A stretch of 29,909 bases of DNA from Microcoleus asticus IPMA8 (GCF_013179805.1 NZ_SRRZ01000095.1:1-29909), one strand, 5' to 3'; positions 22,949 to 29,909 are shown, counted from the first letter of the stretch. Notes: generated by a model not told the origin, from the letters alone. Program-made: numbers and translations.

Positions 22949-23668
22949 ATGAACCAAAAGCATAGACAATTCAATCTTTCCCGCCGCAATTCCCTCAAAT
23001 TTGTCGCCGGAGCCATTGGTACAGGGATACTTGCAGCACGAGCAGGCGCTGATTTGGCTGCACCCGAACCAGCAATTGCTCAAACTGACTTGACTCCCGA
23101 TGCAGCTCTCCAAAAGTTAATCGACGGAAACAAACGGTTTGTTGACAGCAAACGCCAAAGTCCCAACCAAGACTTACCCCGCCTTCTCGAAGTTGCCGTA
23201 GCTCAAAAACCCTTTGCTGCTATTCTCGGCTGTGCAGATTCCCGCTTTCCTTCGGAAATTATCTTCGATCAAGGATTGGGTGATTTATTTGTCTGTCGTG
23301 TGGCCGGAAATGTTGCTACTTCCGAGGAAATTGGCAGCCTGGAATTTGGCACGCTGGTACTGGGAGCAAAAGTGCTTGTGGTAGTCGGGCATAAACGGTG
23401 CGGTGCGGTAGACGCAACCATTAAAGGAGCTCAAGTTCCCGGTCAGATTGGCAGTTTGCTCGACGCCATTAAGCCTGCTGTAGAAAGCTCGAAAAGCCAA
23501 GCGGGCGACAGAATAGAGAATGCCTCAAAAGCCAATGTTGTTCTGCAAGCTAACAAGTTGAAAGCATCTCCAGTTATCTCTAAGTTAATTGCGGATAACA
23601 AACTGAAAGTTGTTGGTGCATACTACGATTTAGACACGGGGAGAGTCACTATTCTTTCTGATTCGTGA
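22949..23668 (+). CDS. Beta-class carbonic anhydrase with Tat signal peptide
   Basis: 239 residues. Interconverts CO2 and bicarbonate. Zn ligands of the beta class are all present: Cys95, Asp97 and Arg99 in CADSRF, and His148 and Cys151 in GHKRCG. The N-terminus (residues 1-45) is a twin-arginine signal: SRRNSLKF at 11-18, a hydrophobic stretch, then a likely cut near AIAQ (42-45). So the folded enzyme should reach the lumen or periplasm, unless the signal acts as an anchor. It lies between ndhF3 and ndhD3, 104 and 107 bases away, same strand. The Synechocystis beta-CA EcaB (slr0051), as I recall, is thylakoid-located and influences NDH-1MS CO2 uptake; this may be an equivalent, but I have not aligned them. 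Confidence 0.93.
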   Translation: MNQKHRQFNLSRRNSLKFVAGAIGTGILAARAGADLAAPEPAIAQTDLTPDAALQKLIDGNKRFVDSKRQSPNQDLPRLLEVAVAQKPFAAILGCADSRFPSEIIFDQGLGDLFVCRVAGNVATSEEIGSLEFGTLVLGAKVLVVVGHKRCGAVDATIKGAQVPGQIGSLLDAIKPAVESSKSQAGDRIENASKANVVLQANKLKASPVISKLIADNKLKVVGAYYDLDTGRVTILSDS

Positions 23669-23680
23669 TGCAACTTTGGA

Positions 23681-23718
23681 TTGAGAGTTTGGGGAAATGT
23701 TAATATCTAAACTCTCAA
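23681..23718 (+). promoter_or_regulatory. Hairpin in the carbonic anhydrase-ndhD3 gap
   Basis: TTGAGAGTTT (23681-23690) pairs with AAACTCTCAA (23709-23718), 10 bp, loop 18; a second ACTCTCAAAC copy follows. No T-run follows, so attenuation or RNA processing is as likely as termination. Confidence 0.5.
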
Positions 23719-23775
23719 ACTCTCAAACACAATATCCTGCGAAATAGATTCTTTACTCTTCACTCTTGACACATT

Positions 23776-25329
23776 ATGCTTAGTGCCTTGCTCTGGTTGC
23801 CCGCGTTGGGCGCTGCGGTAGTCGGGTTTTTGCCCGGAAACATCAATGGGATGCGTCTGCGTTCAATAGCCTCGGCTTTTGCTGCTGCTGTTTTCCTTTT
23901 GAATATTTGGCTGTTGACTCAATTCGATACAGCCAATTCGGGACTGCAATTTCAAGAATATTTGCCTTGGATTCCACAATTAGGTTTGAGCTACAACTTG
24001 GGCATTGACGGCTTGTCCTTACCGCTGCTGGTTTTAAGTGCTTTGCTGACGCTATTAGTCATTTACGGCACTGGCGAAAAGATGGAGCGCCCCCAGCTTT
24101 ACTACGCTTTGATTTTGCTGATCAATGCTGGTATTGCCGGAGCTTTGATGTCTCAAAATTTGTTGCTGTTTGTACTGTTTTACGAAGTAGAATTAATTCC
24201 TTTTTACCTGTTGATCGCGATTTGGGGCGGAAAGCAGCGAGAATACGCTGCCATGAAGTTTTTGATTTACACGGCCGTTTCGGGATTTTTAGTTTTAGCG
24301 GGATTTTTGGGTGTTGCTTGGCTGAGCGGCTCTTTAAATTTCGATTACACTGCGATTACCACTCAAGAATTGCCCTTGAGAACGCAATTGATCCTGCTAA
24401 CAATTGTGATAATTGGGTTGGGAATTAAAATTCCTTTAGTGCCGCTGCATACTTGGCTGCCTGATGCCTACGTCGAAGCTTCGCCAGCAACAGCAATTCT
24501 GCTGGGAGGGATTTTGGCGAAGTTGGGAACTTACGGTTTAGTGCGGTTCTGCTTGCAGTTGTTTCCCGAAACTTGGTCGATTGTAGCTCCGGGTTTAGCG
24601 ATTATCGGGACTGTGAGCGTGATGTACGGGGCTTTGAGCGCGATCGCCCAAAAAGACATCAAGCGCATGGTAGCCTATAGTTCGATCGGACATATGGGTT
24701 ACATCCTCGTTGCCTGCGCCGCGGGTACGAAACTCGCCTTAATCGGCGCTGTCGGGCAAATGGTAAGCCACGGCTTAATTTTAGCTTTGCTGTTTTATTT
24801 GGTAGGCATCATCGAAACCAAAGTTGGCACCCGGGATTTGGACGTGCTCAACGGTTTGATGAACCCGATGCGGGGTTTACCAACTGCCAGTTCCCTGTTA
24901 GTTTTGGGCGGCATGGCAAGCGCCGGAATTCCGGGTTTGGTGGGTTTTATTGCCGAATTCTTAGTGTTTCAAGGCAGTTTTTCGATCTTTCCAATTCCAA
25001 CTTTACTCTGCATTTTAGCTTCTGGCTTAACAGCAGTTTACTTTGTGATTCTGCTCAACCGCACCTGTTTTGGGAAGTTGGACAATGCCACGGCTTACTA
25101 CCCTCCAGTTACGTTTGGTGAAAATATGCCGGCGCTGGTTTTGGCGGCTATCATTTTTGTGTTGGGAATTCAACCTGCTTGGCTGCTCAAGTGGAGCGAA
25201 TCTACTACAAATGCGATCGTTGCTACTCTGCCGGCGGACAGAAATGCCCAAGTAGCTATTAGCTATCCCCTTGAACATTCGGCGATAAAAATCGCGTCTA
25301 CAGAAACGATATCCGCCGACGCAGACTAA
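23776..25329 (+). CDS. ndhD3: NDH-1MS subunit NdhD3 (NDH-1 subunit 4, CO2-uptake type)
   Basis: 517 residues, about 14 hydrophobic helices, homologous to Mrp antiporter subunits. It pumps protons as the NdhF3 partner in the CO2-hydrating NDH-1 complex in the thylakoid membrane. Typical antiporter motifs are FYEVELIPFYLLIAIWGGKQREYAAMKFL (charged helix), GIKIPLVPLHTWLPDAYVEASPATAILL and KDIKRMVAYSSIGHMGYI. The segment after GIKIP keeps the conserved Lys/His positions for proton transfer. It follows the carbonic anhydrase gene by 107 bases and precedes cupA by 173 bases, with a dispersed palindromic element in that gap. NdhD3 versus NdhD4 was decided by the neighbour cupA. Confidence 0.9.
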   Translation: MLSALLWLPALGAAVVGFLPGNINGMRLRSIASAFAAAVFLLNIWLLTQFDTANSGLQFQEYLPWIPQLGLSYNLGIDGLSLPLLVLSALLTLLVIYGTGEKMERPQLYYALILLINAGIAGALMSQNLLLFVLFYEVELIPFYLLIAIWGGKQREYAAMKFLIYTAVSGFLVLAGFLGVAWLSGSLNFDYTAITTQELPLRTQLILLTIVIIGLGIKIPLVPLHTWLPDAYVEASPATAILLGGILAKLGTYGLVRFCLQLFPETWSIVAPGLAIIGTVSVMYGALSAIAQKDIKRMVAYSSIGHMGYILVACAAGTKLALIGAVGQMVSHGLILALLFYLVGIIETKVGTRDLDVLNGLMNPMRGLPTASSLLVLGGMASAGIPGLVGFIAEFLVFQGSFSIFPIPTLLCILASGLTAVYFVILLNRTCFGKLDNATAYYPPVTFGENMPALVLAAIIFVLGIQPAWLLKWSESTTNAIVATLPADRNAQVAISYPLEHSAIKIASTETISADAD

Positions 25330-25336
25330 GAGAATC

Positions 25337-25441
25337 TACTCGTTACCAGGCTCTGCCTGGTAACGCAGATCCTCCGGCTCTGCCTCGAATTTTCCGGTTT
25401 AGGCCTGGATATCCGTTCCCAAGCACAGCCGGGGAACCAGT
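25337..25441 (+). repeat. Palindrome-rich ~105-bp dispersed element, copy 2
   Basis: Opposite orientation to copy 1 at 10661-10779. It begins TACTCGTTACCAGGCTCTGCC and ends GCCGGGGAACCAGT. It fills most of the ndhD3-cupA gap. Its ACCAGG-CTCTG-CCTGGT segment can form a hairpin. Confidence 0.85.
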
Positions 25442-25502
25442 TAAAGAATTGCAACTTTTTGCAAGAATTCAAAAGATTTAGGTTCAATCAAAGGAAAAAA
25501 CA

Positions 25503-26825
25503 ATGGTACAAACCCCTAATAAACCAGCAACTAAACTACCTCCTTCCAAGCACGAATTTGCTGAAGTAATTCACAGGCTGGAAGCTGGCGGCGCGATGAT
25601 TCCAGATACGCCGGAAAATCTGATGCAAATTATCGCTATCTGGAAAGCTTACGCAGTGCCGATGGATTTCTACTGGCGCGATTTGCTTTACATCGCCGAA
25701 CGGGTATTTTTACACCCGCTTCCTTTCTTTAAATACTTTTTACCTCAAGAGTATTTAGACTTGCAAAATCACTATGCAGGCGACGGTGCAGATTTGCGGA
25801 TCTGGCGCGGGATTGGAAGTGCTCACCCGGAACTTTTGGAGTTCATGGAAAAGGGAGAAACTGGTAAACTCCCTCGCTTTCTGCACCATTTGTGGCACGA
25901 TCGCATTAACATGGAATTTGCCGAAGAGTGCATGAGGTCAATGCTTTGGCACCGAGGCTTGTACGTGCCGACCAATCAATTCGATCCTTATTTGGACAGT
26001 GACGAATATAAGGCTAATGCCGATCGGGCAATTAAAGCTTACTTCAAAAAAGACCCGTTCATGCTGGGACTGCACAAAGCATTTCCAGAAATGTTTTTAG
26101 AACAGTGCCGCCAAATGTCTTATTACAGCAATCTCGGTTTATTCTGGGAAGTCATGGCGCCGGTGTTTTTTGAGGTTTCCGACTTGTACGACGAAGGGAA
26201 AGTTACCACAGTCCCGCAGGCGATGGATTTCCTAGTAAATGGCATATTTGCGATCGCCGGTCGTCCCATCTACCACCACGTTCAAATCGACGGTGAAACC
26301 TACGAAATCATCCCCAAATCTAAGGGTTTCACATGGCTTTACGAAGCAGCGTTACCTTACGTGGAAGCTGTATTTTATCGCACTTCGCCCTTCCGAGGTA
26401 CCAAATCTTACAACGCTCAAGCTAGGGAAGTTCCAGACGATCAAAAAGACTTCCACTACGGAGTTTTGTATGCAGACAAATTCCCGGTAGGTACGGCGGG
26501 CATTCCGCCAACTTTGCTAGCACAAGATATGCTGCATTTCCTGCCACCTTATTTGATGGATTTCTACAAACAGCGCTGTCGCGGCGAAGATGATATCCTC
26601 AATCAAATTGGGGTGACATTTCAGCGCTCGATGTACTGCGTTACTTCGGCGGTGATTCAAGCTTTGCGGACTGCTCTTTTGTATCCCTTAGATGACCCGA
26701 ACCCAAAGCATTTGAAGGCAAATCGGGCTTTTTTTGAGGCTCAGCTCGATCGCTTCTGCCGCCCGGAATACGGCATGAAATATGCAGCGAAGCTCAAGAA
26801 TATTCAGACTTCGGATTACAGGTAA
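25503..26825 (+). CDS. cupA: CO2 hydration protein CupA (ChpY)
   Basis: A 440-residue cytoplasmic-side subunit attached to the distal NdhF3/NdhD3 end of NDH-1MS, where CO2 is converted to bicarbonate; a metal-dependent carbonic-anhydrase-like site is reported for CupA in structural work. Family wording recognised: EVIHRLEAGGAMIPDTPENLMQI, YAVPMDFYWRDLLYIAERVF, PEYLDLQNHYAGDGADLRIWRG-like, LHHLWHDRINMEFAEECMRSM, FLPPYLMDFYKQRCRGEDD. The length fits CupA (about 440) rather than the shorter CupB. It is last in the operon; the CupS gene that follows in Synechocystis is not present in this window. Confidence 0.93.
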   Translation: MVQTPNKPATKLPPSKHEFAEVIHRLEAGGAMIPDTPENLMQIIAIWKAYAVPMDFYWRDLLYIAERVFLHPLPFFKYFLPQEYLDLQNHYAGDGADLRIWRGIGSAHPELLEFMEKGETGKLPRFLHHLWHDRINMEFAEECMRSMLWHRGLYVPTNQFDPYLDSDEYKANADRAIKAYFKKDPFMLGLHKAFPEMFLEQCRQMSYYSNLGLFWEVMAPVFFEVSDLYDEGKVTTVPQAMDFLVNGIFAIAGRPIYHHVQIDGETYEIIPKSKGFTWLYEAALPYVEAVFYRTSPFRGTKSYNAQAREVPDDQKDFHYGVLYADKFPVGTAGIPPTLLAQDMLHFLPPYLMDFYKQRCRGEDDILNQIGVTFQRSMYCVTSAVIQALRTALLYPLDDPNPKHLKANRAFFEAQLDRFCRPEYGMKYAAKLKNIQTSDYR

Positions 26826-26878
26826 AGGATGTTTAAGGGAGGCATCTTAGCTGAAAACTCCGCCATTCCGTTAGTCCG

Positions 26879-26898
26879 CCAGGGGTTTCAACCCCTGG
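26879..26898 (+). terminator. Hairpin downstream of cupA, candidate terminator
   Basis: CCAGGGGTT-TC-AACCCCTGG, a 9-bp GC-rich stem 54 bases after the cupA stop, followed by a second related half-palindrome (GTCGGTTGAAACCGGGG). It has no T-run directly after it. The same sequence style is a dispersed repeat in cyanobacteria, so it may be both repeat and terminator. The rest of the 26826-27088 gap holds a TATAAT at 26964 and no gene. Confidence 0.55.
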
Positions 26899-27088
26899 CT
26901 CAAAGCTCAAGTCGGTTGAAACCGGGGAAAAATCAGAGTTTTTTTAAGCCGTTGAAAAAGTCCTATAATATTAAGTCAGTTGGCAGCGTAATTATTCATC
27001 TGTCACACTGATTTTCCTCTAAGTTCTCTGCGGTTTAATCACTCAGATAAAACAGAAATGATATAACCAATAACAAATAACAATAACT

Positions 27089-27295
27089 ATGGACAGCAAA
27101 GATCTAGCCAAATATATCGAAGCAAAGGACGGCATTTCCAAACCTTGGCTGTTGGTGCAACTGCGGCTGAAAAAATTGCAAGAAAGGCGATCGGAGATTT
27201 CTGCTGAAGAGTATATGACAGAACTTACTGACCTTCACAAAGATTTAATGAATCTGGGAGAGTGGTGGCTCGGTATCGAGGATGAAGTGTTTTAA
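27089..27295 (+). CDS. Small hypothetical protein, 68 residues
   Basis: The sequence starts MDSKDLAKYIEAKDGISKPWLLVQLRL and continues through KKLQERRSEISAEEYMTELTDLHKDLM to GEWWLGIEDEVF. It is highly charged, mostly alpha-helical, possibly a short coiled coil, with a Trp-rich end. I recognise no family. It lies about 260 bases after cupA on the same strand, with a TATAAT hexamer at 26964-26969, so it probably has its own promoter. A link to CO2 uptake is not supported. Confidence 0.55.
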   Translation: MDSKDLAKYIEAKDGISKPWLLVQLRLKKLQERRSEISAEEYMTELTDLHKDLMNLGEWWLGIEDEVF

Positions 27296-27336
27296 AATTT
27301 AATTGAAAGTTCAAGTAGGATTAAGTCGATCGCATT

Positions 27337-27807
27337 TTAAAATTTCTCCATCAAATGTTTTTCGTGGGCATAGACATCTCGTAGCTGTTGCAGCGCTGCC
27401 CCAGAAATGACCGATTTAACAGTAGCTACCAGTTGGCCCCACTCCAGCAATCTGTCAACTGAAACAGCTTTTTTGAACTTGTACGTGTAGAATTTCGTCC
27501 AAAATGCTGGTGCTTGCTTGCTTTTCCAGCGTTTGTACCATCTGCCAAAATCTTGAGGTGCGATCGGCTTTACTGCTAAAGTCGGGGGAAAATCGGCGTA
27601 GCTGACAAACCGACTGATGCCTTTGGCGTGAACGTACACCATGTAACGACAGCATTCGATGCGGTAAATCTCGTCTGCTGCGATATTGAACAGGAGTGCG
27701 ACTGTTTCTTCGGTAACGAATCTCGCCAGCGGATGCAGGATTGGCGATTTGTGAATTATTCTCGATTCTGCGATCGTCCGCGATTTTGCCGGAGTTTCTG
27801 ATATCAT
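27337..27807 (-). CDS. Conserved-looking hypothetical protein, 156 residues
   Basis: Soluble. The N-terminal ~25 residues are basic and polar, then LARFVTEETVALLFNIAADEIYRIECCRYMVYVHAKGISRFVSYADFPPTLAV, then a Trp-rich basic stretch (FGRWYKRWKSKQAPAFWTKFYTYKFKKAVS) and a helical C-terminus. There are no catalytic motifs I can name. The coding strand has AGAGGTG about 10 nt before the ATG, supporting the start. A 21-bp direct repeat (27811-27852) stands immediately upstream and may be a regulatory site. It is divergent from the small XRE gene at 27991. Function not known. Confidence 0.6.
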   Translation of the reverse strand: MISETPAKSRTIAESRIIHKSPILHPLARFVTEETVALLFNIAADEIYRIECCRYMVYVHAKGISRFVSYADFPPTLAVKPIAPQDFGRWYKRWKSKQAPAFWTKFYTYKFKKAVSVDRLLEWGQLVATVKSVISGAALQQLRDVYAHEKHLMEKF

Positions 27808-27810
27808 GGC

Positions 27811-27852
27811 TAGTACACCTCTGGATATGGTTAGTAGACTTCTGGATATGGC
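27811..27852. repeat. 21-bp direct repeat, two copies
   Basis: TAGTACACCTCTGGATATGGT (27811-27831, 21 nt) is followed directly by a second copy (27832-27852) with 18 of 21 bases identical. It lies just upstream of the start of the minus-strand gene at 27807 and so could be an operator for it. The nearby XRE regulator gene at 27991 is a candidate binder (inference). Confidence 0.75.
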
Positions 27853-27904
27853 AAATGCACTTTTTGATAGAAAGAAATAATCTATCCAGATTAGGTTTTA
27901 CAGA

Positions 27905-27948
27905 CGATCGCCCTTTAGTTTTCCAGGCCGGGGGGCGATCGGCTTTTT
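27905..27948 (+). terminator. HIP1-containing hairpin with T-run
   Basis: CGATCGCCC (27905-27913) pairs with GGGCGATCG (27933-27941), 9 bp, loop 19, followed by GCTTTTT on the plus strand. No plus-strand gene ends immediately before it, so it may be a leader attenuator for the XRE gene at 27991 or a stray repeat. The structure is clear; its role is not. Confidence 0.45.
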
Positions 27949-27990
27949 AGATGAATTTATTGTAAGGTGTTATAGCACCCATTGTCAAGC

Positions 27991-28203
27991 ATGGGTTTAG
28001 TAAGAATTAAAGTCAGAGAACTAGCCGCAGAGAAAGGTTGGACATTCAAGGAAGTTTCAGAACGTTCTGGGGTGGTGTACAACACTGTCAAGCATTATGC
28101 CCGCTGTCCCGGGCTGACAACGGTTGACTTTACTTTGCTGCTGAAATTAGCTCGGACTTTTGATGTGATGATTGAGGATTTGGTTGAAGTTTTGGAGGAA
28201 TAG
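27991..28203 (+). CDS. XRE-family helix-turn-helix regulator, minimal
   Basis: 70 residues from the ATG at 27991 (an in-frame TTG at 27982 is less likely). Almost the whole protein is one Cro-like HTH: VRIKVRELAAEKGWTFKEVSERSGVVYNTVKHYARCPGLTTVDFTLLLKLARTFDVMIEDLVEVLEE, with the recognition helix VVYNTVKHYAR. The final helix (MIEDLVEVLEE) is typical of the dimer-forming end. It may act on its own divergent neighbour at 27337, since a direct repeat lies between them. No toxin is adjacent. Confidence 0.85.
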   Translation: MGLVRIKVRELAAEKGWTFKEVSERSGVVYNTVKHYARCPGLTTVDFTLLLKLARTFDVMIEDLVEVLEE

Positions 28204-28395
28204 TCGATCGGCTTTTCCACATTTCTAATATAAACTTTTTTGTTTCGTCTTGTCAAGACGCGCTTAAGCATTTTGCATCGCAGCTAAAAGCTCAGCTTAA
28301 AGGTGCTAAGATTTAATCCAAGTTATTAATCTCCCGTTACCTTTGTGACAATCAAGCAATTTGGTTCGGGGCCTCGGATTCATCTGTCGGATCGA

Positions 28396-28423
28396 TCTAA
28401 AATCTAAAATCTAAAATCTAAAA
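28396..28423 (+). repeat. (TCTAAAA)4 array abutting a small gene start
   Basis: Four perfect TCTAAAA heptamers end 4 nt (TTGG) before the ATG at 28428, the same layout as at pyrB and recJ. Confidence 0.97.
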
Positions 28424-28427
28424 TTGG

Positions 28428-28622
28428 ATGACTAGAGCCAGTACCGCCATCGGGGTGAGCCCCATCATCAAGGAAATTGTGCAGAAAAAGGCGCTAGCAA
28501 CCCGACTAACGCTGAAGGAAATTATCTATGTCGGGATGCTGGCGATTGACGATTTGGACGAAAAGCGCCTGCAAGAGTTGGCTGACAAGGTGCATCAGAT
28601 GCAGGTGAATGGTGAAATTTGA
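28428..28622 (+). CDS. Small hypothetical protein, 64 residues
   Basis: MTRASTAIGVSPIIKEIVQKKALATRLTLKEIIYVGMLAIDDLDEKRLQELADKVHQMQVNGEI: predicted helical. The middle (VSPIIKEIVQKKALATRLTLKEIIYVGMLAI) resembles the spacing of a ribbon-helix-helix or other small DNA-binding fold, but I cannot name a family. There is no Shine-Dalgarno sequence; the start is preceded by the heptamer array at 4 nt, as for pyrB and recJ. That shared layout is the best evidence that the ATG is a real start. Confidence 0.5.
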   Translation: MTRASTAIGVSPIIKEIVQKKALATRLTLKEIIYVGMLAIDDLDEKRLQELADKVHQMQVNGEI

Positions 28623-28706
28623 GGCGATGAGGGCGATCTAACTTCGGGTGAAGTAAGGCAAAGGCGCTCCTATGGAATTCGTCTACTGAAACAAATTCTC
28701 ATTTTT

Positions 28707-29048
28707 CTACCAATAAATTGGGGTTTTCTTCTCCTCAACAGGAGCGTTCTCCGATCTAGTATTTGTACCCGTTTCGGTGCTCTTAGCCCCGCACAGTCTG
28801 CTCAAATCAACTATCGTGCTATCGGAGCGCTGATAAAAACAAAAAGGTCGATCGTTGGATTGAGCATAAGGTGGAGCAAAAATAGCAGGCATGGAAAACC
28901 GCTCAGAAGACTGCCTCGGCATTGGGGATACTGGAACTTTCATCTCGGTGGTTGGCTCTGACGGTTTTGCACTGGCTGCGTCGGCCGTTACCATTCCTGA
29001 CAGTAGCAGAAATGCCACCGAAAGCAGGAGGAGATTGGAGCGTTTCAT
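28707..29048 (-). CDS. Small exported protein of unknown function
   Basis: 113 residues from the ATG at 29048. Residues 1-27 are a classical Sec signal peptide: KR, then LLLLSVAFLLLSG, then ADAASA as a cut site. The mature part is short, proline- and polar-rich, with two cysteines (in PFCFYQ and RLCGAK) that could pair after export. It starts one base after the stop of the exported haemoglobin gene (TAATATG), so translation of the two is likely coupled. I recognise no family. A longer in-frame start at 29201 would run inside the haemoglobin gene and is rejected. Confidence 0.6.
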   Translation of the reverse strand: MKRSNLLLLSVAFLLLSGMVTADAASAKPSEPTTEMKVPVSPMPRQSSERFSMPAIFAPPYAQSNDRPFCFYQRSDSTIVDLSRLCGAKSTETGTNTRSENAPVEEKKTPIYW

Positions 29049-29049
29049 A

Positions 29050-29589
29050 TTACTTTTCGACAATCTTGCTTCTGAGACTATTAACAAATGCCAGGACTTC
29101 GGATTTCTCTGGTGGATTGACCCTATTTTTATCGAGAGCTTGGGACACATCATTAGCAAAAGCGTTAAATTCATTGTTCGTGAGACCTCCATCCATTCCA
29201 CTATGGGAAAGCTTCATAGTCCGCCCTGTATAAACACAAGGCCCCCCTGCCGCTTGGCAGAATTGATCCACTAACAACTGACGCAGCCTCTGTTGTGAGT
29301 TTGTGCCCAAGCCAATAAAGTATTTACCAATTAGTGCGTCAGCGAATATGAAAGTTGTTGAATCATCAATGACTTTTGCGATCGCGTTGTAGCCTCCTAG
29401 CCTAGTGTATAGAGAATTTCCTCCGGGAACTTGTGCAATCAGATCTGTAGTTACTTTTTCTGCTGATTCTTGTGCTGGCATCACCGGCGTAGAACGAGCG
29501 AAACTAGGGCTTAATTTGAAAGTAGTCACAACTATGACTGTCATACAAATTAATGTCAACAACATTGCCAAAGATTTACTGAGTTTCAT
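29050..29589 (-). CDS. Exported truncated haemoglobin (2-on-2 globin)
   Basis: 179 residues from the ATG at 29589, which has GGAG 8 nt upstream. Residues 1-31 are a signal peptide (MKLSKSLAMLLTLICMTVIVVTT, cut after SFA). Residues ~58-179 are a bacterial-like globin: SLYTRLGGYNAIAKVIDD, GKYFIGLG, RQLLVDQFCQAAGGPCVYTGR, MKLSHSGM with proximal His129. The B9/B10 FY of Synechocystis GlbN appears to be replaced (ST here), as in the GGPC-type subfamily, so ligand chemistry may differ. Cys111 and Cys118 could form a disulfide outside the cytoplasm. Haem binding of O2 or NO is the expected role. It is followed directly by a second exported protein. Confidence 0.88.
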   Translation of the reverse strand: MKLSKSLAMLLTLICMTVIVVTTFKLSPSFARSTPVMPAQESAEKVTTDLIAQVPGGNSLYTRLGGYNAIAKVIDDSTTFIFADALIGKYFIGLGTNSQQRLRQLLVDQFCQAAGGPCVYTGRTMKLSHSGMDGGLTNNEFNAFANDVSQALDKNRVNPPEKSEVLAFVNSLRSKIVEK

Positions 29590-29909
29590 TGAAAAATCTC
29601 CAATTGTGAGGGTAATATGGTTAATTGAATCTTCAGCACTAAGTGATTTACAGATACATAGGCTTAAGAAGCCGACAGCCAAAGTATGAGCCCAACTAAA
29701 CTTAGTCTTTCGCTCTGTGCGATGGTAAAGAGGCGAGGGTAAAGAGCGAGCGGTCGTCACATCACTTGATAACTTTAGCATCAAATTATCTTACCGTAGA
29801 TTTTGTAATATTTCTTAGATCAATACTCCGGACAGTTTTTAAAGAGGGATGCGATGCCTTCGGCAAGCAACGCTTACGCAATACAGCAGAGAAGTGAAAA
29901 CAGTGAGTG
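29590..29909. other. Upstream region of the haemoglobin gene, no supported gene
   Basis: An in-frame extension to 29784 exists but begins before the signal peptide and has no ribosome site. GGTAAAGAG is repeated near 29724 and 29739. No promoter is clear, and no other gene is seen to the window end. Confidence 0.45.

Noticed and set aside
26829..27011. 60-codon ORF after cupA as CupS
   Set aside because: Too short, runs through a palindromic repeat, and has no fasciclin-like sequence.
29049..29201. N-terminal extension of the small exported protein
   Set aside because: It lies inside the haemoglobin gene in another frame; the signal peptide begins at 29048.
29590..29784. N-terminal extension of the haemoglobin ORF
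   Set aside because: Signal peptide and Shine-Dalgarno site place the start at 29589; the extension has neither.

Overview
The window reads as a chromosomal segment of a filamentous, non-heterocystous cyanobacterium, most plausibly of the Microcoleus/Oscillatoria/Phormidium group. The evidence is the very high density of HIP1-type GCGATCGC sites, several cyanobacteria-restricted families (DUF4327, DUF3134, PAP/fibrillin, NDH-1MS/Cup CO2 uptake), and many short palindromes and heptanucleotide arrays between genes. The genus is inference. There are no tRNA or rRNA genes, CRISPR arrays, phage genes or transposases.

Layout. 0.65-4.4 kb: an exported SH3-domain protein, pyrB, a DUF4327-like protein and an FHA/zinc-ribbon/Ser-Thr kinase. 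5.2-7.5 kb: a zinc-ribbon PP2C phosphatase on the same strand, which with the kinase gives a local phospho-signalling pair. 8.0-11.6 kb: recJ and a RecB/Cas4-like PD-(D/E)XK nuclease with an apparent Fe-S cysteine set. 11.8-14.7 kb: a ParD/ParE-type toxin-antitoxin pair, a Uma2-family protein, a small conserved protein, an XRE regulator and a fibrillin. 14.9-20.7 kb: cell-envelope genes (a GT-B glycosyltransferase, DUF3134, mraY, a GT2 glycosyltransferase and a DUF4214-sulfotransferase). 21.0-26.8 kb: an inducible-type CO2-uptake cluster ndhF3 - Tat-signal beta-carbonic anhydrase - ndhD3 - cupA. 27.0-29.9 kb: small conserved or unknown genes, another XRE regulator, and a two-gene unit encoding an exported truncated haemoglobin and a small exported protein.

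Two observations stand out. (1) An exported-type beta-carbonic anhydrase lies between ndhF and ndhD of the NDH-1MS CO2-hydration operon. NDH-1MS is itself a carbonic-anhydrase-like machine, so this suggests a partner on the lumen or periplasm side. (2) Three unrelated genes (pyrB, recJ and a small ORF at 28428) each have a tandem (TCTAAAA)4-5 array on the coding strand that ends exactly 4 nt before the ATG. The identical orientation and spacing at three loci is hard to attribute to chance, and suggests either a translational/transcriptional element or a repeat that targets or expands at start codons.

Several dispersed repeat families are also visible: a roughly 110-bp palindrome-rich element at 10661 and 25337 in opposite orientations, C6TT/AAGGGGGG hairpins (one inserted in frame inside a glycosyltransferase gene), a nested perfect palindrome at 18494, and a 130-bp-period duplication touching the recJ stop codon.
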